A DNA stretch of 50,592 bases, from the NCBI GenBank assembly GCA_021776195.1, contig JAJFGK010000098.1, positions 1-50,592 of the forward strand, given 5' to 3'. Below the pieces are notes generated by a model that had not been told where the DNA came from, did no database searches, and worked only from the letters and a program-made list of their open reading frames with translations. Shown here in pieces: positions 7,295 through 16,219 of the stretch. How positions within the stretch are numbered: the stretch's first letter is position 1; every line of letters starts with the position of its first letter. Both the position numbers and the translations under genes were made by a program. The DNA comes from Kiloniellaceae bacterium (GTDB taxonomy: Bacteria; Pseudomonadota; Alphaproteobacteria; Kiloniellales; Kiloniellaceae).

Positions 7295-10200
7295 CAGGCG
7301 ACCTCCAGCTGCACTTCATTGGTGAACCCGCGCCCGACCTGCGCGGAGATCTGATAGACCCGGACATCGATCGTGGCCGGGATCGACCCGAAGTCGGTGA
7401 CAATGTCGGCGTTCAAGTAGGTGTAGGCCGGGCTTGTCAGGCCGGCGGCCGTGCGCAGGACGGCGCCGGCGGGACCGTCGAGAATGTCGATCTCGTATTC
7501 CTCGGCGTCCTCGTTCAGCGGCACGGTCCCCGACCCGTCGTTCCACTCCCCGGAATGGCGGGTGCGGCGGGTCCAGGCAAAGGCGATGTCGCTCGAAACC
7601 TCGGTCGCGGTGATCTGTCCCGGGGCCCAGGGCTTGCGGTCGTCGCCGGTGTAGGTGTGATTGATGGTCTCGGCGAATTCCAGGAACGATCCGCTGGTCA
7701 CCACCTTGTAATCCCGGGCAACGCCTACTTCCGAAAGCGCCATGGCGAAGGCACTCATGTTCGAGCGGTTAAGGACGACCACGGTGTCCCCTTCGGCCAC
7801 GCCGGCCATGTAACCTTCGGTGCCGCGCCGGCCGTGCAGCAGGTCTGTCAGGCGGTAACCGCCGCCGCCCAGGTCGCTCACCTGGACGAACCCCAAGACC
7901 TCGCCCCTGCCGTCTTCCTTGGCGATCAGCACCGCGTTGTCGCCGTTCATCATGTTGAGCAGGGTCGTGGTCGCCAGGTCCTCGCCGCCGCGCACCATGA
8001 CCACATCCAGGCTCGATCCGAACTCGACGATGTGGGGCCGGTCGGTCGCGGGGTAGACCGACGTCACGACGCCCCAGTCCACGGCTGTGGAGACCTGCGA
8101 GAGAACCGCGAAGTCGGTGTCGCCCAGCAGGCGATAGAGGAGCGCGCCAGTATAGAGGCCGCCGGCGGCCAAGGGCGCCGCCGCCCAGCTCAGGCGGCCG
8201 AAGGTCCGGTCGGTTGCGTCCAGGTCCCGCAGGATCGTGGTGTTCAGCAGCAGGGCCTTCGACGGCCCGTTCTGGGCGATTGTCTGGCCCAGATAAGACC
8301 CGGCATCGGTCTGGATCGTGGCGGCGTATTGGGTGACGTCCTCGCCGATCAGGGTCACCTCGAAGGACAAGTCGACGCCAAAGGGCATGGCGGCGATGCG
8401 CACCCGCTGGGTCGTGCCGTCCTCGCGCTGCAGCAGGAGGGCGTCGCCCGGGTCGTATTGGACAAAGGACACATCGGCCCGGCAGTCGATGATGTCGCGC
8501 TCGTTCCAGGCTGCCGCCATCTGCTTGACCGCGATCTCGCGCATGGCCTGGGCGGTGTCGGAGACCGGCAGGGACAGGGTCAGGGTCTGACGGGTCTGGA
8601 TCGTGCGCGCCGCGTTGGGCAGGCGGATCCGCTTGAAGGACTGGTCGCCGTCCAGATGGTCCTTGTCGATGTCGCGGTAGAGAACCTGCACGGTCTCGGG
8701 CAGCTCCTGCTCCTGGATCTTGCGCGGTCTCAGAGCGACCCCGTCGGCGTCGGCCAGAAGGTCGGCCTCGCGGATCGTCCCCACCACCGCGCCGCCGCGA
8801 TCCTTGAAGACCAGCTTTCCGCCGGAGGTGAAGGCGTCGATGAAATAGGCGTCCAAAAACGATTGCAAAGCCGAGGTCGCGCCGGATTGATTGGCCTGGA
8901 TCCAGCCGCCGATGGAGCCGGAGACCCCGGTGACATCGTATTCGCTGGGCAGCAGGCCGGCCTTGTCGCAGTACCTGGCGATGATCGCCGCCTTGGTCAC
9001 GGTCGGGCGCGCCGTCGCGCCGATCCGGGTCGCCTGGAAGACGTCGGAAGGGGTGTTAATGGTGTAGAGCGTGCGGCGCGCGTCCTCCCACAGGCCATAG
9101 TCGGAGTTGTTAATGATGGCCGGCGCCAGCAGGTCGCTAATGATGATCTTGCCGTCGTGCAAGTTCAGCATTGTGATGCGAATGTTCGAGGATTCCGGCC
9201 TGAACCACGCAAAGGTGTTGCCGGCCAAACTCTGCTGGCTGTTGCCGGCGCTGACCTCTGGCGTGCCCGGCACCGTGGTCGCCCAAACGATCCCGAGGTC
9301 TGGCGACCACTTGTAGCAGACCGTGCGAGACGGGGTGTGGAGACGCGCAAAAGAGACAAGAGTGCCGTCGGTCGGGTCATAGGCGGCATCGGTACGGGTC
9401 TGGCTCACACCGCCACCCTGGCCATCGAAATCGGCGGGGGCGTAGCTCACGACCTTGGCGAACTGCACATTGTTGCGAAGCGGATTCAGGGGCGATTCGA
9501 TCGGCCCGTTGATGCGGACCTGCCAGATGTCGACCGTGTCGGCTTGGGCGGCATGGGCGACGACCCAGGCAACGCCCTTGCCGCGGCCAGCCTCGACGAT
9601 GTTGCTGAAGTAAGACGCCGGTCCTGAAAGCGGGTAAGGCTTGTGGCTCGCGTAGTGCTTGCCGAAGTCCAGGCTCTCGGAATAGATGAAGTTGATCCAT
9701 CGGCCGTCATCTCCCCCAAAGAAGCCGTCCCGGTTTTTGCAGACATAGATCTTCTCCGTCAGTAAGCCGGCGGCCAGAGAAAGCTGGATGCCGCGGCCGA
9801 GCGACTGGTCGTCTTTGTTGCCTGGAATAATCCACTCTTTGCCCAACTTGCCGGAGTAGGGCTCGCGCAGCTGGTTGGTCCCCTCGTCGCCGCGCGAGCC
9901 GAAGAGGTTGCCCGCGTGATCGATCCCAGCCATGTCGAAATTGTTCTGAAAGACCCCGGCGATAGTCGTGGTTTCGAGATCGACCACACCATAGGCATCG
10001 GACCCGTTGAAGATGTCGTCGTCGCCGATGTAGCAGCGGCGTCTCTCGGAATCGATCTGAGCAAAGCTGGAATTCGATGATGTCCCGAAGGATCCGATGC
10101 CGAGCGTCGTGGTGACGAGTTCGGTGGCGCCGCCGGTGCCGTATTCGAGCTCGATCTCGACCGAGGGCAGCGAGTTGCCGTAATCCGCCAAGGGCACGTC

Positions 10201-10725
10201 GATGAAGACGATATAGCACTGGCCGCGATGGGCCGGGGTGGAGCCTTCTCCGAACTGGGCATCCAGGAAGGAGGCGATCAGCGGGTCGGGCTGCTGTGTG
10301 TCGCTGCCCGAGTAGAAGCGAAAGTTCAGGTCAGCCTTTTGCGGAAACGCGCCGTCCAGGTCGTAGACCAGCTTGGAATTGAACCAGATGCGCCGGGCCC
10401 GCGAGGCGGGACCCTCGCCGAAGCTGTCGGCCCAGGTGCCGAAGTAGCTGTAGTTGGTGGAGCTCCCGCCGCCGCCCAGGCCCTTGCCGCCGATCTTCTC
10501 GGAGTTGGCGACCTCGTCGAGCCGGTTGTTCTTGACCCAGATGCGCTCGGACGCGCTCCGGGTCGTGCCGTCGCCGAACTTGATGAAACGGCCATAGCCC
10601 GAGGTCGAGACCGAGGTGTCGCCCAGGCGCGGCCCCTCGACGTCGTCGACCTTGGGGCGCAGCAGCAGGCTGAGCGCAATCGAGGCCGCCGCGATGCCGA
10701 TTTGAACGCCGATAGCCAGGGTCAT
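7294..10725 (-). CDS. J-like tail tip (host specificity) protein
   Basis: The 1143-residue protein starts with a hydrophobic helix (about 4-23) and a beta-rich domain typical of siphovirus/GTA hub proteins. Residues about 575-795 match the phage-tail_3 type hub region (for example SFLDAYFIDAFTSGGKLVF and LPETVQVLYRD). Fibronectin-like strands occupy the C-terminus. Residues about 205-545 form an inserted block with repeated strand pairs that look like a beta-propeller. It overlaps the NlpC/P60 gene by 4 bases and is the counterpart of the last large tail gene of the Rhodobacter GTA cluster. It should form the tail tip and contact the host envelope. Confidence 0.85.
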   Translation of the reverse strand: MTLAIGVQIGIAAASIALSLLLRPKVDDVEGPRLGDTSVSTSGYGRFIKFGDGTTRSASERIWVKNNRLDEVANSEKIGGKGLGGGGSSTNYSYFGTWADSFGEGPASRARRIWFNSKLVYDLDGAFPQKADLNFRFYSGSDTQQPDPLIASFLDAQFGEGSTPAHRGQCYIVFIDVPLADYGNSLPSVEIELEYGTGGATELVTTTLGIGSFGTSSNSSFAQIDSERRRCYIGDDDIFNGSDAYGVVDLETTTIAGVFQNNFDMAGIDHAGNLFGSRGDEGTNQLREPYSGKLGKEWIIPGNKDDQSLGRGIQLSLAAGLLTEKIYVCKNRDGFFGGDDGRWINFIYSESLDFGKHYASHKPYPLSGPASYFSNIVEAGRGKGVAWVVAHAAQADTVDIWQVRINGPIESPLNPLRNNVQFAKVVSYAPADFDGQGGGVSQTRTDAAYDPTDGTLVSFARLHTPSRTVCYKWSPDLGIVWATTVPGTPEVSAGNSQQSLAGNTFAWFRPESSNIRITMLNLHDGKIIISDLLAPAIINNSDYGLWEDARRTLYTINTPSDVFQATRIGATARPTVTKAAIIARYCDKAGLLPSEYDVTGVSGSIGGWIQANQSGATSALQSFLDAYFIDAFTSGGKLVFKDRGGAVVGTIREADLLADADGVALRPRKIQEQELPETVQVLYRDIDKDHLDGDQSFKRIRLPNAARTIQTRQTLTLSLPVSDTAQAMREIAVKQMAAAWNERDIIDCRADVSFVQYDPGDALLLQREDGTTQRVRIAAMPFGVDLSFEVTLIGEDVTQYAATIQTDAGSYLGQTIAQNGPSKALLLNTTILRDLDATDRTFGRLSWAAAPLAAGGLYTGALLYRLLGDTDFAVLSQVSTAVDWGVVTSVYPATDRPHIVEFGSSLDVVMVRGGEDLATTTLLNMMNGDNAVLIAKEDGRGEVLGFVQVSDLGGGGYRLTDLLHGRRGTEGYMAGVAEGDTVVVLNRSNMSAFAMALSEVGVARDYKVVTSGSFLEFAETINHTYTGDDRKPWAPGQITATEVSSDIAFAWTRRTRHSGEWNDGSGTVPLNEDAEEYEIDILDGPAGAVLRTAAGLTSPAYTYLNADIVTDFGSIPATIDVRVYQISAQVGRGFTNEVQLEVA

Positions 10726-11150
10726 GGCGTCACCCCCGGAAACTGAAAGGCGTGCGTCGGGCCCGGCCAGAGCGCCAGGGGCTCCTCGACCGTGCGCCGG
10801 ATGGTGATCCGGGCATAGGCGTGGATCAGGTGGGGCTGGCCGTTCTTCTCGCTGACGATGCCGCAGTGGGTCGGCAGGATCTGGTCGCGCAGCAGCAGCA
10901 CGTCGCCGCGCGCCGCCTTCAGGGGACTGATCTCCGGCATATGGGCCCGGAAGAGCCGCAGCATCTCCTCGCGGGTCGTTTGGCGGCCATAGCCGGTGAT
11001 GTCGAAGTCGGGCGCAACAAAGCCCAGGTCCCGCGCCACCAGGATGATCAGGCCGATACAGTCGATGGCGTCCGGTCCGCGCCCCAGGTGCGCCCAGCGC
11101 CAGCCGAGATAGCGCCGGGCGGCGGCCTCGATGTCGTTTCTATCTCGCAT
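10722..11150 (-). CDS. NlpC/P60 family tail-tip peptidoglycan peptidase
   Basis: This 142-residue protein is a small NlpC/P60 endopeptidase of the kind in phage and GTA tail tips, where it cuts peptide cross-links in the cell wall during DNA entry. The catalytic cysteine is Cys31 (in AIDCIGL), with His95 (LPTHCGIVS) as the second residue and His110 (LIHAYA) as the likely third. It has no signal peptide, as expected for a virion component. It overlaps both neighbours (11 bases with DUF2163, 4 with the J-like gene). The order DUF2460-DUF2163-NlpC-J is the same as in the Rhodobacter capsulatus GTA. Confidence 0.9.
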   Translation of the reverse strand: MRDRNDIEAAARRYLGWRWAHLGRGPDAIDCIGLIILVARDLGFVAPDFDITGYGRQTTREEMLRLFRAHMPEISPLKAARGDVLLLRDQILPTHCGIVSEKNGQPHLIHAYARITIRRTVEEPLALWPGPTHAFQFPGVTP

Positions 11151-12822
11151 CGGGGGTCCTGAAGATCACGTCGCGGCCCGGCAAATCGGGTTCGCCGCGG
11201 AAGTTGACGGCATTGCCGAGCGAGAAATCCCGCGATCCCGGGATCCGGAACTTGTCCCGGCAGGCCGCGCGGGTCTTGTCGCAGCCGGCCGAGACCCGGA
11301 AGACGTCGCCGGGCTGGATCGCAAAGGGCGTCTGCAGCAGGAGTTCGAAGTTCGGGACGGTCGTGTTCTTGACCTGGGAGGTATGGCCCGCGTTGAGTCT
11401 GGTCTCCCAGACCAGGGCCCCGAAATCCAAGAAATCGCCGGCGAACTTGGGATCGGCGAAGATGGCCGGGTCGGCCGTGAAGGTCCGCCCGTCCTCTCCC
11501 GAGGTCTCCACGTAGGCGGCGAAAGTGAAGGCGTCCCGGGCGGTGAAGACCGCGGTTCCGTCGGTCGTCGTGTTGCCCACCACCGTGTCGTAGACCGGCT
11601 GAGACGCGTCCGAGGTGCCGGCCGTGGTGCACTCGTAGATCCGGTCCTCGTACTGGAAGGAGGTGCCGCCGGCCTGGCCACGGTCTCGGATCAAGAGCGA
11701 GGTGGAATCGAACGAGATATGTTCGAGGCCGGCGGCGCCGGGCGAGTTCCAATTGATGAGTGTTTTGATTCTGCGGGTCCCGACCGGCAGCACCCCGTCG
11801 AAGTCGTGCCGGTCCCAGACATTGCCAGGCGCACCAAACACAAAGCCGGTATCGAAGAGATCTGCCAGGTGGCTGGACGCGCCGTCCAAGGCCTGGAGCA
11901 GGACACGAGCGCGCTCCGAAGCCGAGGAGGAGAAGACATTGCGGTAGATCGCAAAGAGCGCATCGACCTGACCGGCGTCGACATTGGCGGCCACGAAATC
12001 GGGCGCCAGGGTGAGATCGACAATCTGCTCGACGACGTGGTTGGCGGTGCTGCCACCTTTGAGGAAGAAGTTTCCGGTATGCGGCACGATACCGTTAAAG
12101 CTCGAACGCGTGTTGATGTTCCCGAATGTTACCGTCCAGCCGGTCAGGTTGGTGGTGTTCGAGGTCTGCAATCCATCCGCCTCGAAGCCGCCATTGACCA
12201 GCCCGGCATCGAAGATCAGCTGGTCGCTGGCGGTCGGCACCCGGATGAAGTCGCCCAGCGCGTAGACCGTCGAGTCCTGCCGCAAAGGCGGCTCTATGGG
12301 AAAGCAGCAACCGGTCTCGACCGGGCGGGCGGCGTCGAAGGGGGCGCCGAGGTCGGACCGGCAGGTCGACTGGTACAGCGCCCCGACCACGGACTTCAAG
12401 AGCTGGGTGAAATCCCGCAACTCGATCACGAAGTGGCCGTCGTCGTAGCTCGAGGCCTCGCCGAACAGGCCCGAGAAGATCGACAGGGTGCCCTTGGCCG
12501 GGTCGTCGCGGTCGGCCAGGAAGAGCTCGACCCGGGCGCCGTCCAGGAGGTTCTTGGCGATATCGTCGTTGGAGACCTCGGCGTCGTTGAAGAAGCCGAT
12601 GATCTGCATGTCGTTGACGCTCAGGTCGTCGGTAGCCTCGATGGCCGAACGGGTGAAGGCGTCGGAGGCCAGGTAGGTATCGCCATCGACCTCCAGATCG
12701 GCATCGTGGGACGTAAAGAAATGCTGCACACCGGTGATCCGCTCCACCTTCAGGAAGAGGGCGACAGTGGGCACCTCCCGCTGAATGACCGGCAGGAGGG
12801 GCCCCGGGACAGTCTTGGGCAC
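11140..12822 (-). CDS. DUF2163-containing tail tip (hub) protein
   Basis: The N-terminal part is a DUF2163 domain (FFTSHDADLEVDGDTY, then FTQLLKSVVGALYQSTCRSDLG with conserved cysteines), and the C-terminus has the expected metal-site-like GCDKTRAACRDKF segment. Between them (about residues 185-460) is a long beta-rich insertion, so at 560 residues it is almost double the usual length of about 300. I place the start at a GTG (12822) that overlaps the DUF2460 stop as TAGTG; the reading frame is open upstream, but that part is antisense-like sequence. It is the homologue of the GTA ORFG13 tail hub component. Confidence 0.83.
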   Translation of the reverse strand: MPKTVPGPLLPVIQREVPTVALFLKVERITGVQHFFTSHDADLEVDGDTYLASDAFTRSAIEATDDLSVNDMQIIGFFNDAEVSNDDIAKNLLDGARVELFLADRDDPAKGTLSIFSGLFGEASSYDDGHFVIELRDFTQLLKSVVGALYQSTCRSDLGAPFDAARPVETGCCFPIEPPLRQDSTVYALGDFIRVPTASDQLIFDAGLVNGGFEADGLQTSNTTNLTGWTVTFGNINTRSSFNGIVPHTGNFFLKGGSTANHVVEQIVDLTLAPDFVAANVDAGQVDALFAIYRNVFSSSASERARVLLQALDGASSHLADLFDTGFVFGAPGNVWDRHDFDGVLPVGTRRIKTLINWNSPGAAGLEHISFDSTSLLIRDRGQAGGTSFQYEDRIYECTTAGTSDASQPVYDTVVGNTTTDGTAVFTARDAFTFAAYVETSGEDGRTFTADPAIFADPKFAGDFLDFGALVWETRLNAGHTSQVKNTTVPNFELLLQTPFAIQPGDVFRVSAGCDKTRAACRDKFRIPGSRDFSLGNAVNFRGEPDLPGRDVIFRTPDAR

Positions 12823-13466
12823 TACTCCTTGACCTCGAGGATCAGGATCGGGGGGATCTCGCCGGACTCGAAGGTCTCCATGGAGATCGCCAGGTGATCG
12901 TCGTCGAAACGGACCAGGACGTTGAACTCGCAGGCCACGGAGACGCTCAGGCCGTTGCCTGGCGGGGTCACGAAGGTAATAACCCCGGTCGAGAGGTTTA
13001 CGCTGTAGTGGGTCGGGTTGACCTGGAGGACACCGTCGACGAAGACGCTCAGGGTCCCGGCGAGAATGCGCTTGATGGTGCGGTCGTGGAAGGCGGCCGA
13101 GGGCAGAATGTAGCGCTTGACGATCTGGAAGACTGGGTTGGAGCCGTTGCCGGTGCCGATCTGGAGGTTGTCGTTGGCCGCATCGTTCGGATCGCCGATC
13201 TCGAAGTCCGACCAGTCCTTGAAAAGAAACGCGGCGGCCCGGCCCTGGGCGGCGTAGAAGAGTGCGATGACCTCCTCGAGATCCGACTTGTCGCGAATGC
13301 CGTAGGCGATGTTCCACTCGCCCCGGGTCTGAGACCAGACCGGAATCCGCACCTCCCGGCCAGAGTGCTGGGGCTGGATCAGCGTCTGAAAACGCGGGCC
13401 CCCGTCGGCGCCCTTCTCCACATTCTCGGGCAGGCGGTCGGCGGCCAGGATCAGGTTAGTTGCCAT
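12822..13466 (-). CDS. DUF2460 distal tail protein
   Basis: The 214-residue protein has the features of DUF2460 (homologue of GTA ORFG12): an N-terminal region with RFQTLIQPQHSGREVRIPVW, a middle FYAAQGRAAAFLFKDWSDF, and a C-terminal MTFE-like segment (ISMETFESGEIP). In GTAs and related siphophages it forms the ring joining tail tube and hub. It follows the tail tube gene after about 60 bases, whereas tape-measure and chaperone genes normally come between; those are located elsewhere in this window. Confidence 0.88.
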   Translation of the reverse strand: MATNLILAADRLPENVEKGADGGPRFQTLIQPQHSGREVRIPVWSQTRGEWNIAYGIRDKSDLEEVIALFYAAQGRAAAFLFKDWSDFEIGDPNDAANDNLQIGTGNGSNPVFQIVKRYILPSAAFHDRTIKRILAGTLSVFVDGVLQVNPTHYSVNLSTGVITFVTPPGNGLSVSVACEFNVLVRFDDDHLAISMETFESGEIPPILILEVKE

Positions 13467-13526
13467 GGGCTAGTTCCTCCGCCGTTGGCATTCGTTCCGG
13501 TCTGTCAAAATCCCAAACCGCAGGCC

Positions 13527-14447
13527 CTAAGCGTTCTGGATCTTGATCGCTGTGCCTTCCGTGGCATCCACCAGCGCCTGGAACTGTAGCTCGGCCAGGA
13601 CATCCTGGTTGTTGCCGCCGGCAACCGCCCGTCGACTGGTGAACTTCAGGCGCGGCAGCGTGAAGTTATAGCTGTTGGTGCCATCGGAGACCGGCCAGGC
13701 GATCGAAGAAGCGGCATTGGTGACCGCTTCCTCGTAGAGGTCGGCGTTCTCGAAGTAGGCGGTGATCGAGCCGGTGATCTCGCGGCGGCCATAGCCGATG
13801 CCGATAGCACCAACCGACCCAATTGCGTTCTGGGTGCGCAGGTTGTTGCTCAACGAGAAGGAAATCTCGGTGTAGAACATCGAGCCCGACACGCCGCCGA
13901 CTGTGATCGTGCCGACATCGACGGCCGACATGACCGGGTTGCTGTTGGCGGCGGCGTAAGTCGCGCCAGTGACAATGGTCGTGGCGATGGTCTCGTCAAG
14001 CCCCAGGATGCCGAGCGAGCCGGTTACGATTTCCTGGGCGCGAAAGCTCATCTCCAGGCTGTTCACCCGGGCTCCACGGTATCGGAAATAGTTGTCGGTG
14101 GTACCGGTCTCGTGCTTCTTCTCGAGTGTCAGTGACTTTTTCTCGATGCCGCCCTTTAACACGTTCGTGGAGAAGCTGCCCCGCAGCGCATGTTCGAAAA
14201 GCAGGTCGAACTCGGGCCCGAAGGATAGCTCGAAGGGCAGGTTCCCGGTCGCGCTTTCGCCGGTTTTGATCAGGTCACCGACTTCCGCATCGGACCGCAG
14301 CTCGTTGGAGACGACCGTCTGGATCTCGCCCACGAGGTCCTCGGAGGTCACCCGAAGGTTTTGAAAGGCCGGCGTCGTCGGGGTGACACCGAAGGTCGCC
14401 TCGGCGATCAGGGCGATCTGGGTTTCCGATGAATCAGCGAATGCCAT
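13527..14447 (-). CDS. Major tail tube protein
   Basis: The 306-residue product matches the phage tail tube family often found with HK97-like heads (N-terminus ALIAEATFGVTPTTPAFQNLR; then EIVTGSLGILG, a FTEIS-like strand and the RREITGSITAYFEN segment near residue 225). Hexamers of this protein stack to make the tail tube. The ATG at 14447 is preceded by an AAAGGAGGCC ribosome site. It lies downstream of the tail terminator gene, its usual place. Confidence 0.87.
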   Translation of the reverse strand: MAFADSSETQIALIAEATFGVTPTTPAFQNLRVTSEDLVGEIQTVVSNELRSDAEVGDLIKTGESATGNLPFELSFGPEFDLLFEHALRGSFSTNVLKGGIEKKSLTLEKKHETGTTDNYFRYRGARVNSLEMSFRAQEIVTGSLGILGLDETIATTIVTGATYAAANSNPVMSAVDVGTITVGGVSGSMFYTEISFSLSNNLRTQNAIGSVGAIGIGYGRREITGSITAYFENADLYEEAVTNAASSIAWPVSDGTNSYNFTLPRLKFTSRRAVAGGNNQDVLAELQFQALVDATEGTAIKIQNA

Positions 14448-14513
14448 GGATGGCCTCCTTTGTGGCGCTGGGAGTGGGAAAGTGGCCGCCTTGCAGCGGC
14501 CCTCTAAACGGAC

Positions 14514-14921
14514 TCAATGCAGGTCGTCGAAACTGAAGGCGGCGCTCACGTTGATTTGAAACCACCCGTCTTCGACGCCGACTTCGCGAACCCGCAGGCC
14601 GGAAAAGACAACACCGCCGGCAAGGCGTTGTCCTTCGAACAGAAGCATCGCCTCGTCGGCCAGTTGGGTCGCCAGGGTCGGCCCGGTGCCCTCCGGCACG
14701 AAGATCTGCACGATCGCCGAGCCGAAGCGCCGATAGCGCCGGGTCGGCCCACCGAGGCTCGCCGCCCATGCCTCGCCGTGGCGGATCGTCAGGCGCAGCC
14801 AAGGCGCCGCCGAGGGCGGCTGAAACGGCAGGTTCTCATATGCTATCCGACTGCTTGGCGTGCCGGTCCAACTGCTGGCCACATGGTCCTGGATCGTTCG
14901 TCGCGCGGCTTCGTAGGTCAT
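14514..14921 (-). CDS. Tail terminator/completion protein (DUF4128-like)
   Basis: This 135-residue protein has the layout of tail terminator proteins: an N-terminal helix (MTYEAARRTIQDHVASSW), a strand with WLRLTIRHG, the RRYRRFGSAIVQIFVPEGTG core, and a helix with ATQLADEAMLLFEG. Such proteins form a ring that caps the tail and connects to the head. The frame is open further upstream, but the ATG at 14921, overlapping the gp10-like gene's stop by 4 bases, is the supported start. Confidence 0.78.
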   Translation of the reverse strand: MTYEAARRTIQDHVASSWTGTPSSRIAYENLPFQPPSAAPWLRLTIRHGEAWAASLGGPTRRYRRFGSAIVQIFVPEGTGPTLATQLADEAMLLFEGQRLAGGVVFSGLRVREVGVEDGWFQINVSAAFSFDDLH

Positions 14922-15328
14922 CGTCTTGGCCCTCCCTCGCCGCTCCGCGCCGCCAGGCGTCCGCTCCCCTGGGCGCGCTCTACGAAACCGGCCGGCGCTT
15001 GTCTCGACGATCCGTCGTTCAAACGCGCGACACCCGGTCTGTTGTTGCTGATGTAGATTGTCTCTCCCGGCCCGGACGCTGTGATCTCCGCCTCGCCCCT
15101 TGCCAGTGTCGCCGTCCCGGTCACATCCGTTCCTGTCACGAGTCCCCTTGCAGGGGTGCTGCGGCCGACCTGCCAGTTCGCACGGGTCAGGCCGCTCGAA
15201 ACGGGGGTACTCTCGATCAGCGCGCGAAGCGTGGCCCTCGCCGCCGCTTGAACCCGGCGATGGCTGCGCTCTTCGATTTCCGCGACCAACGCCTTCAAGC
15301 GGCGCTCGAAACTGCGACTGCCGGTCAT
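14918..15328 (-). CDS. HK97 gp10-like head-tail connector protein
   Basis: The 136-residue protein shows the HK97 gp10-type pattern: a basic N-terminal helix (FERRLKALVAEIEERSHRR), TPVSSGLTRANWQVG, then a strand with IYISNNRPGVARLNDGSS and QAPAGFVE near the C-terminus. The family sits at the neck between portal and tail. It overlaps the genes on both sides by 4 bases (15325-15328 and 14918-14921), so the neck genes form one translational unit. Confidence 0.82.
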   Translation of the reverse strand: MTGSRSFERRLKALVAEIEERSHRRVQAAARATLRALIESTPVSSGLTRANWQVGRSTPARGLVTGTDVTGTATLARGEAEITASGPGETIYISNNRPGVARLNDGSSRQAPAGFVERAQGSGRLAARSGEGGPRR

Positions 15329-15690
15329 CGCCGGACCTGCAGGCGGTGTAACAAGGCCACGCCACCGGGGCGAACCGTCTCGACGTTCACCACCTGCCAG
15401 GTCTCCAATCCATCGAGAATCGCATCCGCGGTGGTCGGTGCCCGAGCCAAGCCCTGGGCAGCCAGCAAGAGCCGCTGATCGCCGCGCCGCACCTGGGTGC
15501 CATCGACCTGCTCTTCGGTGAAGAGACCGGTCAGGCCAATCACCATCTCATCCCGGTAGTCCATCGTGGCGAGGCCGGTCGCCGGATTGAAACTGTGCTC
15601 TTGGCGGCGCAATATCAGCCAACGCCCTTTCTCCGCTACCTGCCGGGCCGCCGCGTCTGCCATCCGGTCATAGAAATCATCGCTCGCCAT
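15325..15690 (-). CDS. Head-tail joining (head closure) protein
   Basis: The 121-residue product starts with MASDDFYDRMADAAARQVAEKG and has LILRRQEHSFNPATG followed by a small beta-barrel-like region, as in stopper/head-closure proteins of siphophages. I find no catalytic motif. It is coupled to the gp10-like gene by a 4-base overlap and follows the DnaT_2-like connector after 6 bases. Position is the strongest argument for its role. Confidence 0.7.
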   Translation of the reverse strand: MASDDFYDRMADAAARQVAEKGRWLILRRQEHSFNPATGLATMDYRDEMVIGLTGLFTEEQVDGTQVRRGDQRLLLAAQGLARAPTTADAILDGLETWQVVNVETVRPGGVALLHRLQVRR

Positions 15691-15696
15691 GATCGC

Positions 15697-16215
15697 TCAG
15701 CTCCGTCGCAGGCGACGGCCGACCGCGCTTTGGCCTGGCAGTATCAGTCCAGCCACCAGCCGCATCACGAGAGGAAAGCTCCGCCCCGCCGGTGCGTTGA
15801 CCGCGAAGTGTGTCTCCTCCTCAAGCTGGTCCACCCTGATGCGACTGCGCGTGATCGCCCCGCCCCGCGCGGTGGACGGTGCCAGCGGCCCCTTTAATGC
15901 CTCTTGTGCCAGCTCGGCGACGGCACTGTGCAGGCTCTGCGGCACCACTGATTCAGCAATGGCGAACCCTTCGGCATCCTCGGCGCCATGGCGTGGCCAG
16001 TCGAGGCCCTGCCCCTGGCTCCGCCGCACCCCTTTCCAACTGAAGGTCGCATCGAGGAATTGGCTCGCGGCGATCAGCGCCCCGTGCTTCGCGGCGATCT
16101 CCGCATCCGCCCAGGCCGCCACGCCGCGGTCGGCGAGGTAGAGATCGGCCGCGGCGACGGCAAGATAGCTTGTGGCGCCGGCCAGGCCGGAACCGTCTTC
16201 GACCAGGAACGCCAT
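15697..16215 (-). CDS. Head-tail adaptor with DnaT-like (DnaT_2) domain
   Basis: This 172-residue protein resembles the phage DnaT_2 family: SYLAVAAADLYLADRG, an alanine-rich helix, IAASQFLDATFSW, then GQGLDWPRHGAED. Despite the family name, these proteins lie in head-tail connector positions and resemble adaptor proteins that bind the portal. The gene follows the Ig-like accessory gene by 4 bases. It has a basic C-terminal tail (GRRLRRS). Confidence 0.75.
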   Translation of the reverse strand: MAFLVEDGSGLAGATSYLAVAAADLYLADRGVAAWADAEIAAKHGALIAASQFLDATFSWKGVRRSQGQGLDWPRHGAEDAEGFAIAESVVPQSLHSAVAELAQEALKGPLAPSTARGGAITRSRIRVDQLEEETHFAVNAPAGRSFPLVMRLVAGLILPGQSAVGRRLRRS

Positions 16216-16219
16216 GGCC

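Noticed and set aside
7555..9627. 690-codon plus-strand open frame opposite the J-like gene
   Set aside because: It is an antisense frame kept open by high third-position GC; its composition (rich in G, R, D, H, Q) shows no domain and the minus-strand gene has clear tail motifs.
11131..12897. 588-codon plus-strand open frame opposite the DUF2163 gene
   Set aside because: Antisense shadow with no domain; the minus-strand gene is coupled to its neighbours and has family motifs at both ends.
12823..13317. Upstream extension of the DUF2163 frame
   Set aside because: It is an alternate frame of the DUF2460 gene; the GTG at 12822 overlapping the DUF2460 stop fits the family start.
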